Assembly (NCBI GenBank): GCA_035317605.1
Contig: DATHGT010000350.1
Coordinates: 1 to 47,681 of the forward strand
Reading direction: 5' to 3'
DNA length: 47,681 nucleotides
Source: DATHGT01 sp035317605
Lineage (GTDB): Bacteria > Methylomirabilota > Methylomirabilia > Rokubacteriales > CSP1-6
Part shown: positions 1 through 6,186 of the stretch, piece by piece
Position numbering within the stretch: position 1 is the first letter of the stretch
How the letters are laid out: each line of letters starts with the position of its first letter
Notes under the pieces: model-generated
Seen by the model: the letters and a program-made list of their open reading frames with translations, nothing else
Told to the model about the DNA's origin: nothing
Database searches by the model: none
Program-made: the position numbers and the translations under genes

Positions 1-325
1 TCTGTCGCCACAACAAGAGCTCCTTGGTCCGGGTTGCGCCAAATCCCGGAACGGCAGAGACCGTCCGGGACGCGACATCGGCAGCGGTCTCGATGCCATA
101 GGAGGCCAGCGTCGCCTTCAACCCGGGGCCGATTTTGGGAAGTGGCGTCGACGCGATCGAATAGGCCCGCACGTTCTTCGGTCCGAAGGGCACCGAAATC
201 CACTGCCCGGCCTCGAAGGGAAGGTCCGTGGGCTCACGCAGGTCGAGATCGACTTCGAGGATCTCGGCGGAGATGACGCGCACCGTCGCGACGCGCGCCG
301 AGCAGGCTAGAGGCTTCGTGGTCAG
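1..325 (-). CDS. Partial fusion: ferredoxin-reductase-type FAD barrel start joined to helix-hairpin-helix domain
   Basis: The minus strand is open for 108 codons and leaves the window. Residues about 12-60 read as the beginning of an NAD(P)H-flavin/ferredoxin reductase beta-barrel, with FEAGQWISVPFG and the FAD-contacting RAYSIAS (RxYS) motif. At about residue 62 this stops and a different domain follows without a break: PKIGPGLKATLASYGIETAA and VPGFGATRTKELLLWR, two hairpins like the HhH tail of YegI-type bacterial kinases. No ATG, GTG or TTG precedes the FAD part closely. A CTG at 325-323 overlaps the TGA of the upstream protease gene (CTGA), the arrangement usual for coupled starts, and would give LTTKPLACSARVATV. 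It may be a real fusion, a decayed hybrid or an assembly join; the C-terminus is not visible. Confidence 0.5.
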   Translation of the reverse strand, partial: MTTKPLACSARVATVRVISAEILEVDLDLREPTDLPFEAGQWISVPFGPKNVRAYSIASTPLPKIGPGLKATLASYGIETAADVASRTVSAVPGFGATRTKELLLWRQ

Positions 326-669
326 ATACGCGCCACGATGCGAACGAGCCGTTCGTTGACGGGATCGACACCCCAGAAGAGGCTCTGAAGCGCGACGGCG
401 CCGAGCAACGGAGTGCCCTTCGGGGCGATGTAACAGGGCGTCATGACACTCTCACCGCGCAGCGTGAACCGGACATCGGCGACGGGTAGTCTCGTCATCG
501 TTCCGTCCGCCAGCATGACACGACGGTTCAGCTGCGGCACCAGCTCGAGCCGATCGGCGAGGGCCTTGGGCAGGCCGATCAGCATTGATCCCGTATCGAC
601 GAGGAAGTCCACTTCTTCGCTTCGACCGGTCGGGCCGGTGAGTTGCGCGGTCATCCTGAACTGTCCCAT
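322..669 (-). CDS. Retropepsin-like (clan AA) aspartic protease, small
   Basis: A 115-residue protein with one aspartic protease half-site: FLVDTGSMLIGLP near residues 22-34 holds the catalytic D-T-G, followed by the short hydrophobic strands and the GAVALQS loop near residue 90 that close a retropepsin monomer. Proteins of this size work as homodimers, each giving one Asp. No signal peptide, so a cytoplasmic protease; substrate unknown. An ATG three codons further upstream (678) is possible, but a TAATAT hexamer lies 7 bases before the ATG at 669 and overlaps the one at 678, which favours 669. Its stop overlaps the putative CTG start of the following gene. Confidence 0.8.
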   Translation of the reverse strand: MGQFRMTAQLTGPTGRSEEVDFLVDTGSMLIGLPKALADRLELVPQLNRRVMLADGTMTRLPVADVRFTLRGESVMTPCYIAPKGTPLLGAVALQSLFWGVDPVNERLVRIVARI

Positions 670-676
670 GCGCGGC

Positions 677-682
677 ATATTA
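677..682 (-). promoter_or_regulatory. -10-like TAATAT for the retropepsin gene
   Basis: TAATAT on the minus strand ends 7 bases before the ATG at 669, which would place the transcript start at or beside the start codon. No good -35 is seen 16-18 bases upstream. Confidence 0.4.
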
Positions 683-723
683 GTTCCGCGAGAAACTCAC
701 GGGAATGTCCAATGTTTGCTACA

Positions 724-1647
724 TCAACCGCGCAGGCGCGGGATGACTTCGGCCGCGATCTGCTCGAGCTGGTCGCGATCCTCGGACGTCTCGCACGTGG
801 TGCTGAGCACGAAGTAGCGGCAGCCGGCGGCGCGGAAGCGCTCGAGCTGCTCCACGCACTGATCAGGGGTGCCGATGACGCCGTAGCGGCCGGCGAGCGG
901 ACCGAAGTCCTGGGCGTAGCGGAGCGAGAGGCGCTTGACCCACTTGTCGCGCGCGGTCTCGTAATCGCGTCCGAGCGTGATGAACGTGAGGTGCGCGGGG
1001 ACGAACCCGTCGAGCGATCTCCCCGCCGCCTGTGCGGCGGCGCGGATCTTGTCGAGGCTCTGGGCGTAACGCTCGGGAGCGACGACGTACGAGATCCAGC
1101 CGTCGCCCTGGCGGCCGGCGCGCGCCAGCGCCGCGTCCGAGCGCCCGCCGATCCAGATCGGCGGGCCGCCGGGCTGCACCGGCTTGGGATCGATCGACAC
1201 GCCCTCGAATTCGGTGAAGCGTCCCTTGAAGCGGGCCGGCGCGTCGCGCCAGAGCGCGCGCACGACCTCGATCGCCTCGGTGACCCGCGCGCCGCGTTCG
1301 CGGTGAGGCACGCCGACCGCCGCGAACTCGCGCGGGTTCTCGCCGCCGACCCCGACGCCGAAGATCAGCCGACCTCCTGACAGCGCGTCGAGCGTGGCCG
1401 TGACTTTGGCGGCCACCGCGGGCGGACGCAGGGCCAGCAGGTACACGGCCGAGCCGAGCTTGATCCGCTCGGTGATCGACGCGTAGGACGCCAGCAGGGT
1501 CAGCGATTCGTAGAGCGGCAGGTTGAACGAGATGTGGTCGCCGCACCAGACCGAATCGAAGCCGAGCGCCTCCACCCGCCGCACCAGCTCGAACTGCTCC
1601 TTCGGCGGATGCAGCGAGAGCGACGCGCCGAACGCGAGGCTCACCAC
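724..1647 (-). CDS. LLM-class (luciferase-like) flavin-dependent oxidoreductase
   Basis: A 307-residue TIM-barrel protein of the bacterial luciferase/F420-dependent family. Typical landmarks are GFDSVWCGDHI near residue 29, ITERIKLGSAVYLLALRPPA near 58, LDALSGGRLIFGVGVGGENP near 86 and PPIWIGGRS near 162, in the usual order and total length. Such enzymes use FMNH2 or F420 for monooxygenation or hydride transfer on diverse organic substrates; cofactor and substrate cannot be told from this sequence. The start is one of two tandem GTG codons (1647 or 1644). It lies 13 bases after the aldolase/dehydrogenase gene on the same strand and is probably co-transcribed with it, which hints at a catabolic role. 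Confidence 0.9.
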   Translation of the reverse strand: MVSLAFGASLSLHPPKEQFELVRRVEALGFDSVWCGDHISFNLPLYESLTLLASYASITERIKLGSAVYLLALRPPAVAAKVTATLDALSGGRLIFGVGVGGENPREFAAVGVPHRERGARVTEAIEVVRALWRDAPARFKGRFTEFEGVSIDPKPVQPGGPPIWIGGRSDAALARAGRQGDGWISYVVAPERYAQSLDKIRAAAQAAGRSLDGFVPAHLTFITLGRDYETARDKWVKRLSLRYAQDFGPLAGRYGVIGTPDQCVEQLERFRAAGCRYFVLSTTCETSEDRDQLEQIAAEVIPRLRG

Positions 1648-1660
1648 GTGAGCGGCTCGC

Positions 1661-3721
1661 TCACCGGGGAAACGCTTCGCGCACGCCGCCGTCGACGGTG
1701 AGCGTGCAGCCCGTGGTCTTGGCCGAGCGGTCCGAGGCCAGGAACAGCGCGGCCTCGGCCACGTCTTCGGGCAGGATACGCACCGATAATAGATTTCGCT
1801 TGCGGTAGAAGTCTTCCAGGTCGTCCACCGCGATGCCCTGGGCGGCCGCGCGCTGGCGGCGGATCTCGTCGGACCACAGCTTGGAATCCTGGAACACGGC
1901 GTCGGGGTTCACGATGTTCACGCGGATCGAGTGCGGCGCGCCCTCGAGAGCCAGCACCTTGGCGAGCTGGGCCTGGGCCGCCTTGGACGCGGAGTAGGCC
2001 GCGAAGTCCTTGCCCGGGGCCATCACGTTCTTGGTGGCGATGAACACCAGCGCGCCGCCCAGGCCCTGCGCGATCAACACGCGCATGGCTTCGCGCGCCA
2101 CCAGGAAGTGGCCGCGGGCGTTGACCGCGAACGACCGCTCCCAGTCGTCGAGGGCCATCGTGGCGACCGGCGCGGAATGCGCGGTCCCCGCGTTCGACAC
2201 GAGCACGTCGAGGCCGCCATAGGCCAGCACCGTCGCTTCGAACGCGGCGCGCACGGAGGCTTCGCTGGTCACGTCCATGCTGAGGCCGAGCGCGCGTCCG
2301 CCGCCCACGGCTGATGTGATCTCGTCGGCGGTGCGCGCGGCGCCCGCGGCATCCAGATCGCCCACGACCACGTGAGCGCCCTCGGCGGCCAGACGCCGCG
2401 CGATCGCGCGGCCGATCCCCGAGGCGCCGCCGGTGACCAGCGCGATCCGCCGGGCCAGCTCCTTCTCGGGCGGGGCCAGCGTCAGCTTGTAGAGCTCCAG
2501 CGGCCAGTACTCGACGTCGAACGCGTCCTTGGCCGAGAGCGACACGTAGCGGCCGAACGCGGAGGCGTTGCCGAGCACGTCGATCGTGTGGTGATAGATG
2601 TCGCTGACGATGCCGGCGGTGCGACGGTCGCGGCCCGCGGTGAACATGCCGAGGCCGGGCAGCAGCACCACGCGAGGCAGCGCGTCCGACAGCGTGAGAT
2701 CCGGCGGCCGGTGGGCGTCGACGTAGGCCGTGTAGTCTCGCGCGAACGACTCGAGGCCGCGCTCGACGGCGCCCGCCAGCGCCGCCGCGTCGTCATCCGC
2801 GGCGACGTCGACGTAGCAGGGCAACCGCCGCGTATAGATCGTGTGATCGGGCGTGGCCGGGCCCACCTGCGAGACGCTCGGCGCGTCGATCGACGAGGCG
2901 AACTCGGTGACCGCGGGCGAATCGTCGAAGCTGACGATCATCCGTCGCGGACGGCTCAAGAGTCCCCGCAGTCGCGGGGCCAGGGCCAGCGCCAGCTCGC
3001 GGCGCTCGCCGGGCTCCCTCACGGGCACACGCGCGCCGCCGAAGATGCGTCGTCCCCGCTTGAGCTCGGCGATCGCGTCCTCGGCGCGGCTGATCAGCTC
3101 GATGGTCCCCTCGTAGGCCTCGCGTACGGTCGCGCCCCAGGTGATGGTGCCGTGCCGCTCGAGCAGCAGCGCTCGTGCCTCGGGATGGGCGGTGATCGTG
3201 TCGGCGACGTCCTTGGAGATCTTGAAGCCCGGGCGCCGATACGCGAGCGGAATGACGTCCTTGCCGTACACCCCCTCCACCACCTCGCGCGCGCGGTCGT
3301 TGTTGGTGAGCGACACGATCGCGTCGGCGTGGGTGTGGACGACGGCGTGAGCGTTTACGAAGCCGTGCAGCAGGGTCTCGATCGAGGGACGCGAGCCGCC
3401 GAGGTCGACCAGGCTGTGGGCGAGGTAGTCGACCATCTCCTGATCGCCCATGTCCTGGCGATCGAGCAGGCCCAGGATGTCGTCCATGCGCACGCCGGGA
3501 AAGTCCTTGCGCTGGATCGACTTGAGATCGGACCCGCTGCCCTTCACGCGCAGCACCGGCATCTGGCGTCCGCGGTGGTCGCGCTCGACGGTCTTGATCG
3601 AGGTGTTGCCGCCGCCCCAGACGACCAGCGACGTCTCGGCGCCGATCAATCGCGAGGCGTAGACGAGGAGATCGAGCTCCGAGAACTTGCCGGCTTCGAT
3701 TTCGTCCCATCGCGATCGCAT
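1661..3721 (-). CDS. Bifunctional class II aldolase / short-chain dehydrogenase (RhaD-RhaE-like)
   Basis: A 686-residue two-domain enzyme. The N-terminal 400 residues are a class II aldolase/epimerase domain: VVWGGGNTSIK near residue 33 binds phosphate or substrate, and AHAVVHTHADAIVSLTNND near 130 carries the zinc histidines. The C-terminal part is a classical SDR: ALVTGGASGIGRAIARRL is the NAD(P) loop and YSASKAA the catalytic Tyr-Lys pair. The architecture matches fused rhamnulose/sugar-acid aldolase-alcohol dehydrogenases, which cleave a ketose (phosphate) and oxidise the aldehyde to an acid. The sugar is not certain. A longer frame begins at 3772, but those codons run through the G-rich repeat; the ATG at 3721 follows a TATAAA hexamer by 10 bases and starts the conserved sequence. 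Confidence 0.88.
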   Translation of the reverse strand: MRSRWDEIEAGKFSELDLLVYASRLIGAETSLVVWGGGNTSIKTVERDHRGRQMPVLRVKGSGSDLKSIQRKDFPGVRMDDILGLLDRQDMGDQEMVDYLAHSLVDLGGSRPSIETLLHGFVNAHAVVHTHADAIVSLTNNDRAREVVEGVYGKDVIPLAYRRPGFKISKDVADTITAHPEARALLLERHGTITWGATVREAYEGTIELISRAEDAIAELKRGRRIFGGARVPVREPGERRELALALAPRLRGLLSRPRRMIVSFDDSPAVTEFASSIDAPSVSQVGPATPDHTIYTRRLPCYVDVAADDDAAALAGAVERGLESFARDYTAYVDAHRPPDLTLSDALPRVVLLPGLGMFTAGRDRRTAGIVSDIYHHTIDVLGNASAFGRYVSLSAKDAFDVEYWPLELYKLTLAPPEKELARRIALVTGGASGIGRAIARRLAAEGAHVVVGDLDAAGAARTADEITSAVGGGRALGLSMDVTSEASVRAAFEATVLAYGGLDVLVSNAGTAHSAPVATMALDDWERSFAVNARGHFLVAREAMRVLIAQGLGGALVFIATKNVMAPGKDFAAYSASKAAQAQLAKVLALEGAPHSIRVNIVNPDAVFQDSKLWSDEIRRQRAAAQGIAVDDLEDFYRKRNLLSVRILPEDVAEAALFLASDRSAKTTGCTLTVDGGVREAFPR

Positions 3722-3730
3722 CGCGATGGG
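3706..3730. repeat. 25-base perfect inverted repeat across the aldolase start codon
   Basis: CCCATCGCGAT and ATCGCGATGGG form 11-base arms around a CGC centre. The ATG at 3721 of the aldolase/dehydrogenase gene lies inside the structure. It could be an operator or an mRNA hairpin hiding the start; no regulator is encoded beside it. Confidence 0.7.
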
Positions 3731-3731
3731 A

Positions 3732-3737
3732 TTTATA
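3732..3737 (-). promoter_or_regulatory. -10-like TATAAA upstream of the aldolase/dehydrogenase gene
   Basis: TATAAA on the minus strand, 10 bases before the ATG at 3721, is the only AT-rich stretch in the G-rich surroundings and is probably the promoter -10. The -35 region falls in the G-rich hairpin and shows no consensus. Confidence 0.45.
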
Positions 3738-3745
3738 ACATGGAG

Positions 3746-3772
3746 ATGGGGGGCCCCTGCGGCTCCCCCCAT
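3746..3772 (-). repeat. G-rich hairpin repeat, copy 1
   Basis: On the minus strand ATGGGGGG and CCCCCCAT form an 8-base stem around the loop AGCCGCAGGGG, preceded by a run of seven Gs. The same structure with one loop difference (AGCCGAAGGGG) occurs on the plus strand at 46766-46792. Two copies in unrelated intergenic regions suggest a dispersed intergenic repeat family. Confidence 0.65.
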
Positions 3773-3857
3773 ACCCCCCCGACGCGTGGCCCGCGATCGG
3801 GCCGCCCCCCGCTGGACGGGTGGCCCGCGATCGGGCCGTACCCCCCCGACGCGTGGC
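3772..3857. repeat. Nested direct repeats in the intergenic region
   Basis: TACCCCCCCGACGCGTGGC occurs at 3772-3790 and again at 3839-3857. GTGGCCCGCGATCGGGCCG occurs at 3786-3804 and 3820-3838. The interleaved order suggests duplication of a short unit inside the repeat region; each second unit is itself nearly palindromic around GATC. There is no coding sequence here. Confidence 0.75.
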
Positions 3858-3889
3858 GCGCGGGTAAGCGTAAGGCTCTGGCGCTCGAC

Positions 3890-4423
3890 TCAGCGGGACG
3901 CGAAGATCGGGCTGCCCGCGGTGGTGCCGAACACGCTGCCGCATTCGTTGTGGGTCTTGTAGGCGCCGTAGCCGCCGCCGAGGACGGCGCCGGCGATGCC
4001 GCCGATCAGCGCGCCCTTGCCCGCGGCCTTGCCGCCGTCGGCGATGGCGCCGCCGGCCGCGCCGAGACCGGCGCCGAGCAGACCACCGATCGCGCCGGGC
4101 TTGGCGATGCGCCACACGCGATCGCCGGTGGAGTAGCAATCAGCGGCCACGGGGACACTCGACGCGCGCACGACCCGCGGCGCTCGGGCGACGACCGGGC
4201 GCGGCGCCGGATGCGCGGCGACGTAGCGCACGGCGGGCGCCGGCGGCGCGAGCTGGATCGCCTCGGACGGCACCGGCCCCGCGGCCGGCAGAGACGCCGC
4301 CGGTGTCGGCGCGGCCACGTTCGGACGCATGAAGTACGCGGTCGTCACGCCGGTCGACAGCGCGGTGACGCCGATGAGGAGCAGACCAACGGTCGCGACC
4401 TTCCACGGATTCATCGGATTCAT
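3890..4423 (-). CDS. Glycine-zipper membrane-anchored protein
   Basis: A 177-residue protein with an N-terminal hydrophobic segment (VATVGLLLIGVTALSTGVTTAY), a proline/alanine-rich linker to about residue 110 and a C-terminal glycine-zipper region, IGGLLGAGLGAAGGAIADGG then IGGIAGAVLGGGYGAYKTHN, the pattern of 17-kDa surface antigen/2TM glycine-zipper families of the envelope. Two cysteines flank the zipper. Specific function is unknown. The ATG at 4423 has GAGGAGG eight bases upstream and is preferred over a longer reading from 4498. Confidence 0.75.
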   Translation of the reverse strand: MNPMNPWKVATVGLLLIGVTALSTGVTTAYFMRPNVAAPTPAASLPAAGPVPSEAIQLAPPAPAVRYVAAHPAPRPVVARAPRVVRASSVPVAADCYSTGDRVWRIAKPGAIGGLLGAGLGAAGGAIADGGKAAGKGALIGGIAGAVLGGGYGAYKTHNECGSVFGTTAGSPIFASR

Positions 4424-4520
4424 GGTTGTGACCTCCTCGATGTCACGGGGGTAGACGCCGGGGTGGTCGGGCCCATGTACGGGAACAGCGACATCCACAG
4501 TGTGGACGGAGCGTGGACGG

Positions 4521-4540
4521 GAGTAAAAACGACAACGGCG
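4521..4540 (-). promoter_or_regulatory. Shared upstream motif, copy A
   Basis: A 20-base stretch (minus strand CGCCGTTGTCGTTTTTACTC) matches 16 of 20 bases with one upstream of the CBS gene at 5263-5282. Each lies 60-100 bases before a minus-strand start, so it may be a common regulatory site. Two copies only. Confidence 0.3.
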
Positions 4541-4551
4541 CGAGCGGGCGG

Positions 4552-4704
4552 TCAGCCCTGTCGCTTGAAGAACTGGACCGCCCGCTCGTGCCGCTCGGCG
4601 GCCGCTCGAGTCGCGAATGTCCCGAGATTGCGGCGCTGGCCCGTCCGCGGATCTTTCTTCCGCGAGTAGAGCCGGTACTGACCCGAGCCGAGCTTCCTGA
4701 TCAT
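4552..4704 (-). CDS. Small basic conserved-looking protein, 50 residues
   Basis: ATG at 4704 opens a 50-codon frame: MIRKLGSGQYRLYSRKKDPR is followed by a short strand, RNLGTF, and a helix, TRAAAERHERAVQFFKRQ. The beta-beta-helix layout with conserved-type YRLYSRKKDP and NLGTF segments resembles small stand-alone proteins, possibly AP2/integrase-N-terminal-like DNA binding modules, seen in deep-branching proteobacteria-like genomes from my recollection. It lies between the CBS-pair gene, 22 bases upstream on the same strand, and the glycine-zipper gene. The function is not known. Confidence 0.7.
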   Translation of the reverse strand: MIRKLGSGQYRLYSRKKDPRTGQRRNLGTFATRAAAERHERAVQFFKRQG

Positions 4705-4726
4705 CGACGCGCCGCGGCGATCCGCG

Positions 4727-5200
4727 TCACGCCACGTTCTTGGACTGCGCGCGCGGCTTGCTCGGGTCCTCGGTCGGCGCCGAGACCTTCTTCAGGGTCT
4801 CGTGGGTCTGGGTGGCCTTCGGGGTCGCCCGCTCGACCACGTCGGCCAGCGCCACGATGCCCAGCAGCTCGTGCTGCTCGTTCACCACGGGCACCCGGCG
4901 GATCTGGTTCTCGCGCATCAGCTCGGTGACCCGATCCACCGAGTCGTTGGACGTGCACGTCACCACCTTGGTCGTCATGCATTGTTCGACCGGGACCGCG
5001 CCAGGGTCGCGCCCCTCCGCGACCACGTTCATGCACAGATCACGATCGGTGACCACGCCGACGATCCGGAGACTCTGCGCGCTCTCGACCACGGGAACGA
5101 TGCCCGCGTGCTCGTCCTTCATGATGCCGGCCGCGTGCTGCGCCGTGTCGGAGGGCACGCAGAACTTCGGGTCCTTCGTCATCACGTTCTTGACTCGCAT
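4727..5200 (-). CDS. CBS-domain pair protein
   Basis: A 157-residue cytoplasmic protein made of two CBS motifs. The first covers about residues 1-65 (VKNVMTKDPKFCVPSDTAQ, GIVPVVE, RIVGVVTDRDLC), the second about 75-130 (EQCMTTKVVTCTSNDSVDRV, IRRVPVVNEQHELLGIVALA). The GxVTDRDL and GIVALADV ends are the usual adenosine-nucleotide-binding edges. A charged tail of about 25 residues follows. Stand-alone CBS pairs sense AMP/ATP or S-adenosyl compounds; target unknown. The ATG at 5200 has GAGGTGAAG just upstream and is preferred over one at 5257. Confidence 0.88.
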   Translation of the reverse strand: MRVKNVMTKDPKFCVPSDTAQHAAGIMKDEHAGIVPVVESAQSLRIVGVVTDRDLCMNVVAEGRDPGAVPVEQCMTTKVVTCTSNDSVDRVTELMRENQIRRVPVVNEQHELLGIVALADVVERATPKATQTHETLKKVSAPTEDPSKPRAQSKNVA

Positions 5201-5238
5201 GACTTCACCTCTCCCTTCCTGATCGGTAGAAGTAGGCA

Positions 5239-5252
5239 GCAACGTGCATGCC
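5239..5252 (-). promoter_or_regulatory. Possible sigma-54-type promoter before the CBS gene
   Basis: On the minus strand GGCATGCACGTTGC has GG and GC ten bases apart plus the TTGC of a -24/-12 promoter, 38 bases before the ATG at 5200. It fits the core but not the whole consensus. Confidence 0.3.
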
Positions 5253-5262
5253 CGCACGGCGC

Positions 5263-5282
5263 GCGTAAAAACTACAGTGGCG
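5263..5282 (-). promoter_or_regulatory. Shared upstream motif, copy B
   Basis: Minus strand CGCCACTGTAGTTTTTACGC, 63 bases before the CBS start, matches 16 of 20 bases with 4521-4540. Confidence 0.3.
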
Positions 5283-5337
5283 ATTCGTCGGGTGGCATCG
5301 CGCCTGCTCTGCCCGGCGCCGCGCGCGCGAGCCTCGA

Positions 5338-5366
5338 TTGACAGGGCCGGTGGCTGCTCCTAGAGT
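5338..5366 (+). promoter_or_regulatory. Near-consensus housekeeping promoter, leaderless arrangement
   Basis: TTGACA at 5338-5343, a 17-base spacer and TAGAGT at 5361-5366 form a sigma-70-type promoter. The ATG at 5374 is 7 bases after the -10 box, so transcription should begin at or next to the start codon, leaving no room for a ribosome binding site. Confidence 0.75.
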
Positions 5367-5373
5367 GCGCGGC

Positions 5374-6183
5374 ATGCCGCGCCGGCTCGGCTCGTGGATC
5401 GTGATCGCGCTGGCGACGCTGGCCGCGCCCAATGACGCACGAGCCGACGGCCTCATGCTCATCTCCGCGGGGGTCTTCTGGATGGGACGCAACGACGGGA
5501 CCGCCGACGAAGCGCCCCTGCACCGCGTGTTCGTGCGGGATTTCTGGATCGAGCGGCACAAGGTGACCAACGCCGAGTTCGCGGCGTTCCTGACCGCGAC
5601 GGGGCTCCGGCCGCCGGGCGCCGAGCGCCGCTACGACGAGGACGATCCGGACGCGCGCATTCACGTCCGCGACCGCCGCTGGACGCCCGACCCTGGCTTC
5701 GACGATCATCCGGTCGTGGAAGTCTCGTGGTTCGGGGCCCGCGATTACTGTCGGTGGAAGGGACGGCGGCTACCCACGGAGGCGGAATGGGAGAAGGCCG
5801 CCCGCGGCGACGACCTGCGTCTCCATCCCTGGGGGACGGCGCCGCCGTCGGTAGACACCGCCGTCTTCGGCCGGTCCTACAACGCCACCGCCCCCGCGGC
5901 CGCTCGGCCCCGCGGCGCGAGTCCGTATCGCGTGGAGGACATGCTGGGCAATCTTCGCGAGTGGACATCGACCGTCTTCCGGCCGTATCCATATGAGACG
6001 ACCGATGGACGCGAAGGCTGGTCGGGCACGGAGGCCGTCGTCGTGCGGGGTGCGAGCCACGACGATCCCGCGCACATGCTGAGCGTGACGCGCCGCCTCT
6101 TCTACGAGCGGCGTGGCGCCGCGGCCGGACACCATTTCGTGGGCTTCCGCTGCGCGACCTCGGAGGATTTGGGAGGGTACTGA
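5374..6183 (+). CDS. Exported SUMF1/formylglycine-generating-enzyme-fold protein, likely non-catalytic
   Basis: 269 residues. A signal peptide (IVIALATLAAPNDARA) is followed by a full SUMF1 domain: MVFW-type opening FWMGRNDG near residue 35, HKVTNAEFAAFL near 64, HPVVEVSWFGARDYCRWKGR near 110, RLPTEAEWEKAARG near 130, GNLREWTS near 190 and GFRCA at the end. The region that carries the catalytic cysteine pair in true formylglycine-generating enzymes reads VTRRLFYERR and has no cysteine, so it probably does not make formylglycine and may be of the NirV/PvdO/EgtB-like group. Three bases separate it from the acyl-CoA ligase. The start is fixed by the promoter at 5338-5366. Confidence 0.85.
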   Translation: MPRRLGSWIVIALATLAAPNDARADGLMLISAGVFWMGRNDGTADEAPLHRVFVRDFWIERHKVTNAEFAAFLTATGLRPPGAERRYDEDDPDARIHVRDRRWTPDPGFDDHPVVEVSWFGARDYCRWKGRRLPTEAEWEKAARGDDLRLHPWGTAPPSVDTAVFGRSYNATAPAAARPRGASPYRVEDMLGNLREWTSTVFRPYPYETTDGREGWSGTEAVVVRGASHDDPAHMLSVTRRLFYERRGAAAGHHFVGFRCATSEDLGGY

Positions 6184-6186
6184 ACG

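Noticed and set aside
34..276. An 80-codon plus-strand frame at the window start
   Set aside because: It lies opposite the FAD-barrel/HhH frame, is arginine-rich and has no domain.
2372..4669. A 765-codon plus-strand open frame across the aldolase and glycine-zipper region
   Set aside because: It crosses the G-rich repeats, is rich in Arg, Gly and Ala without any domain, and lies opposite a gene with clear catalytic motifs. At this GC content, stop-free antisense frames are expected.
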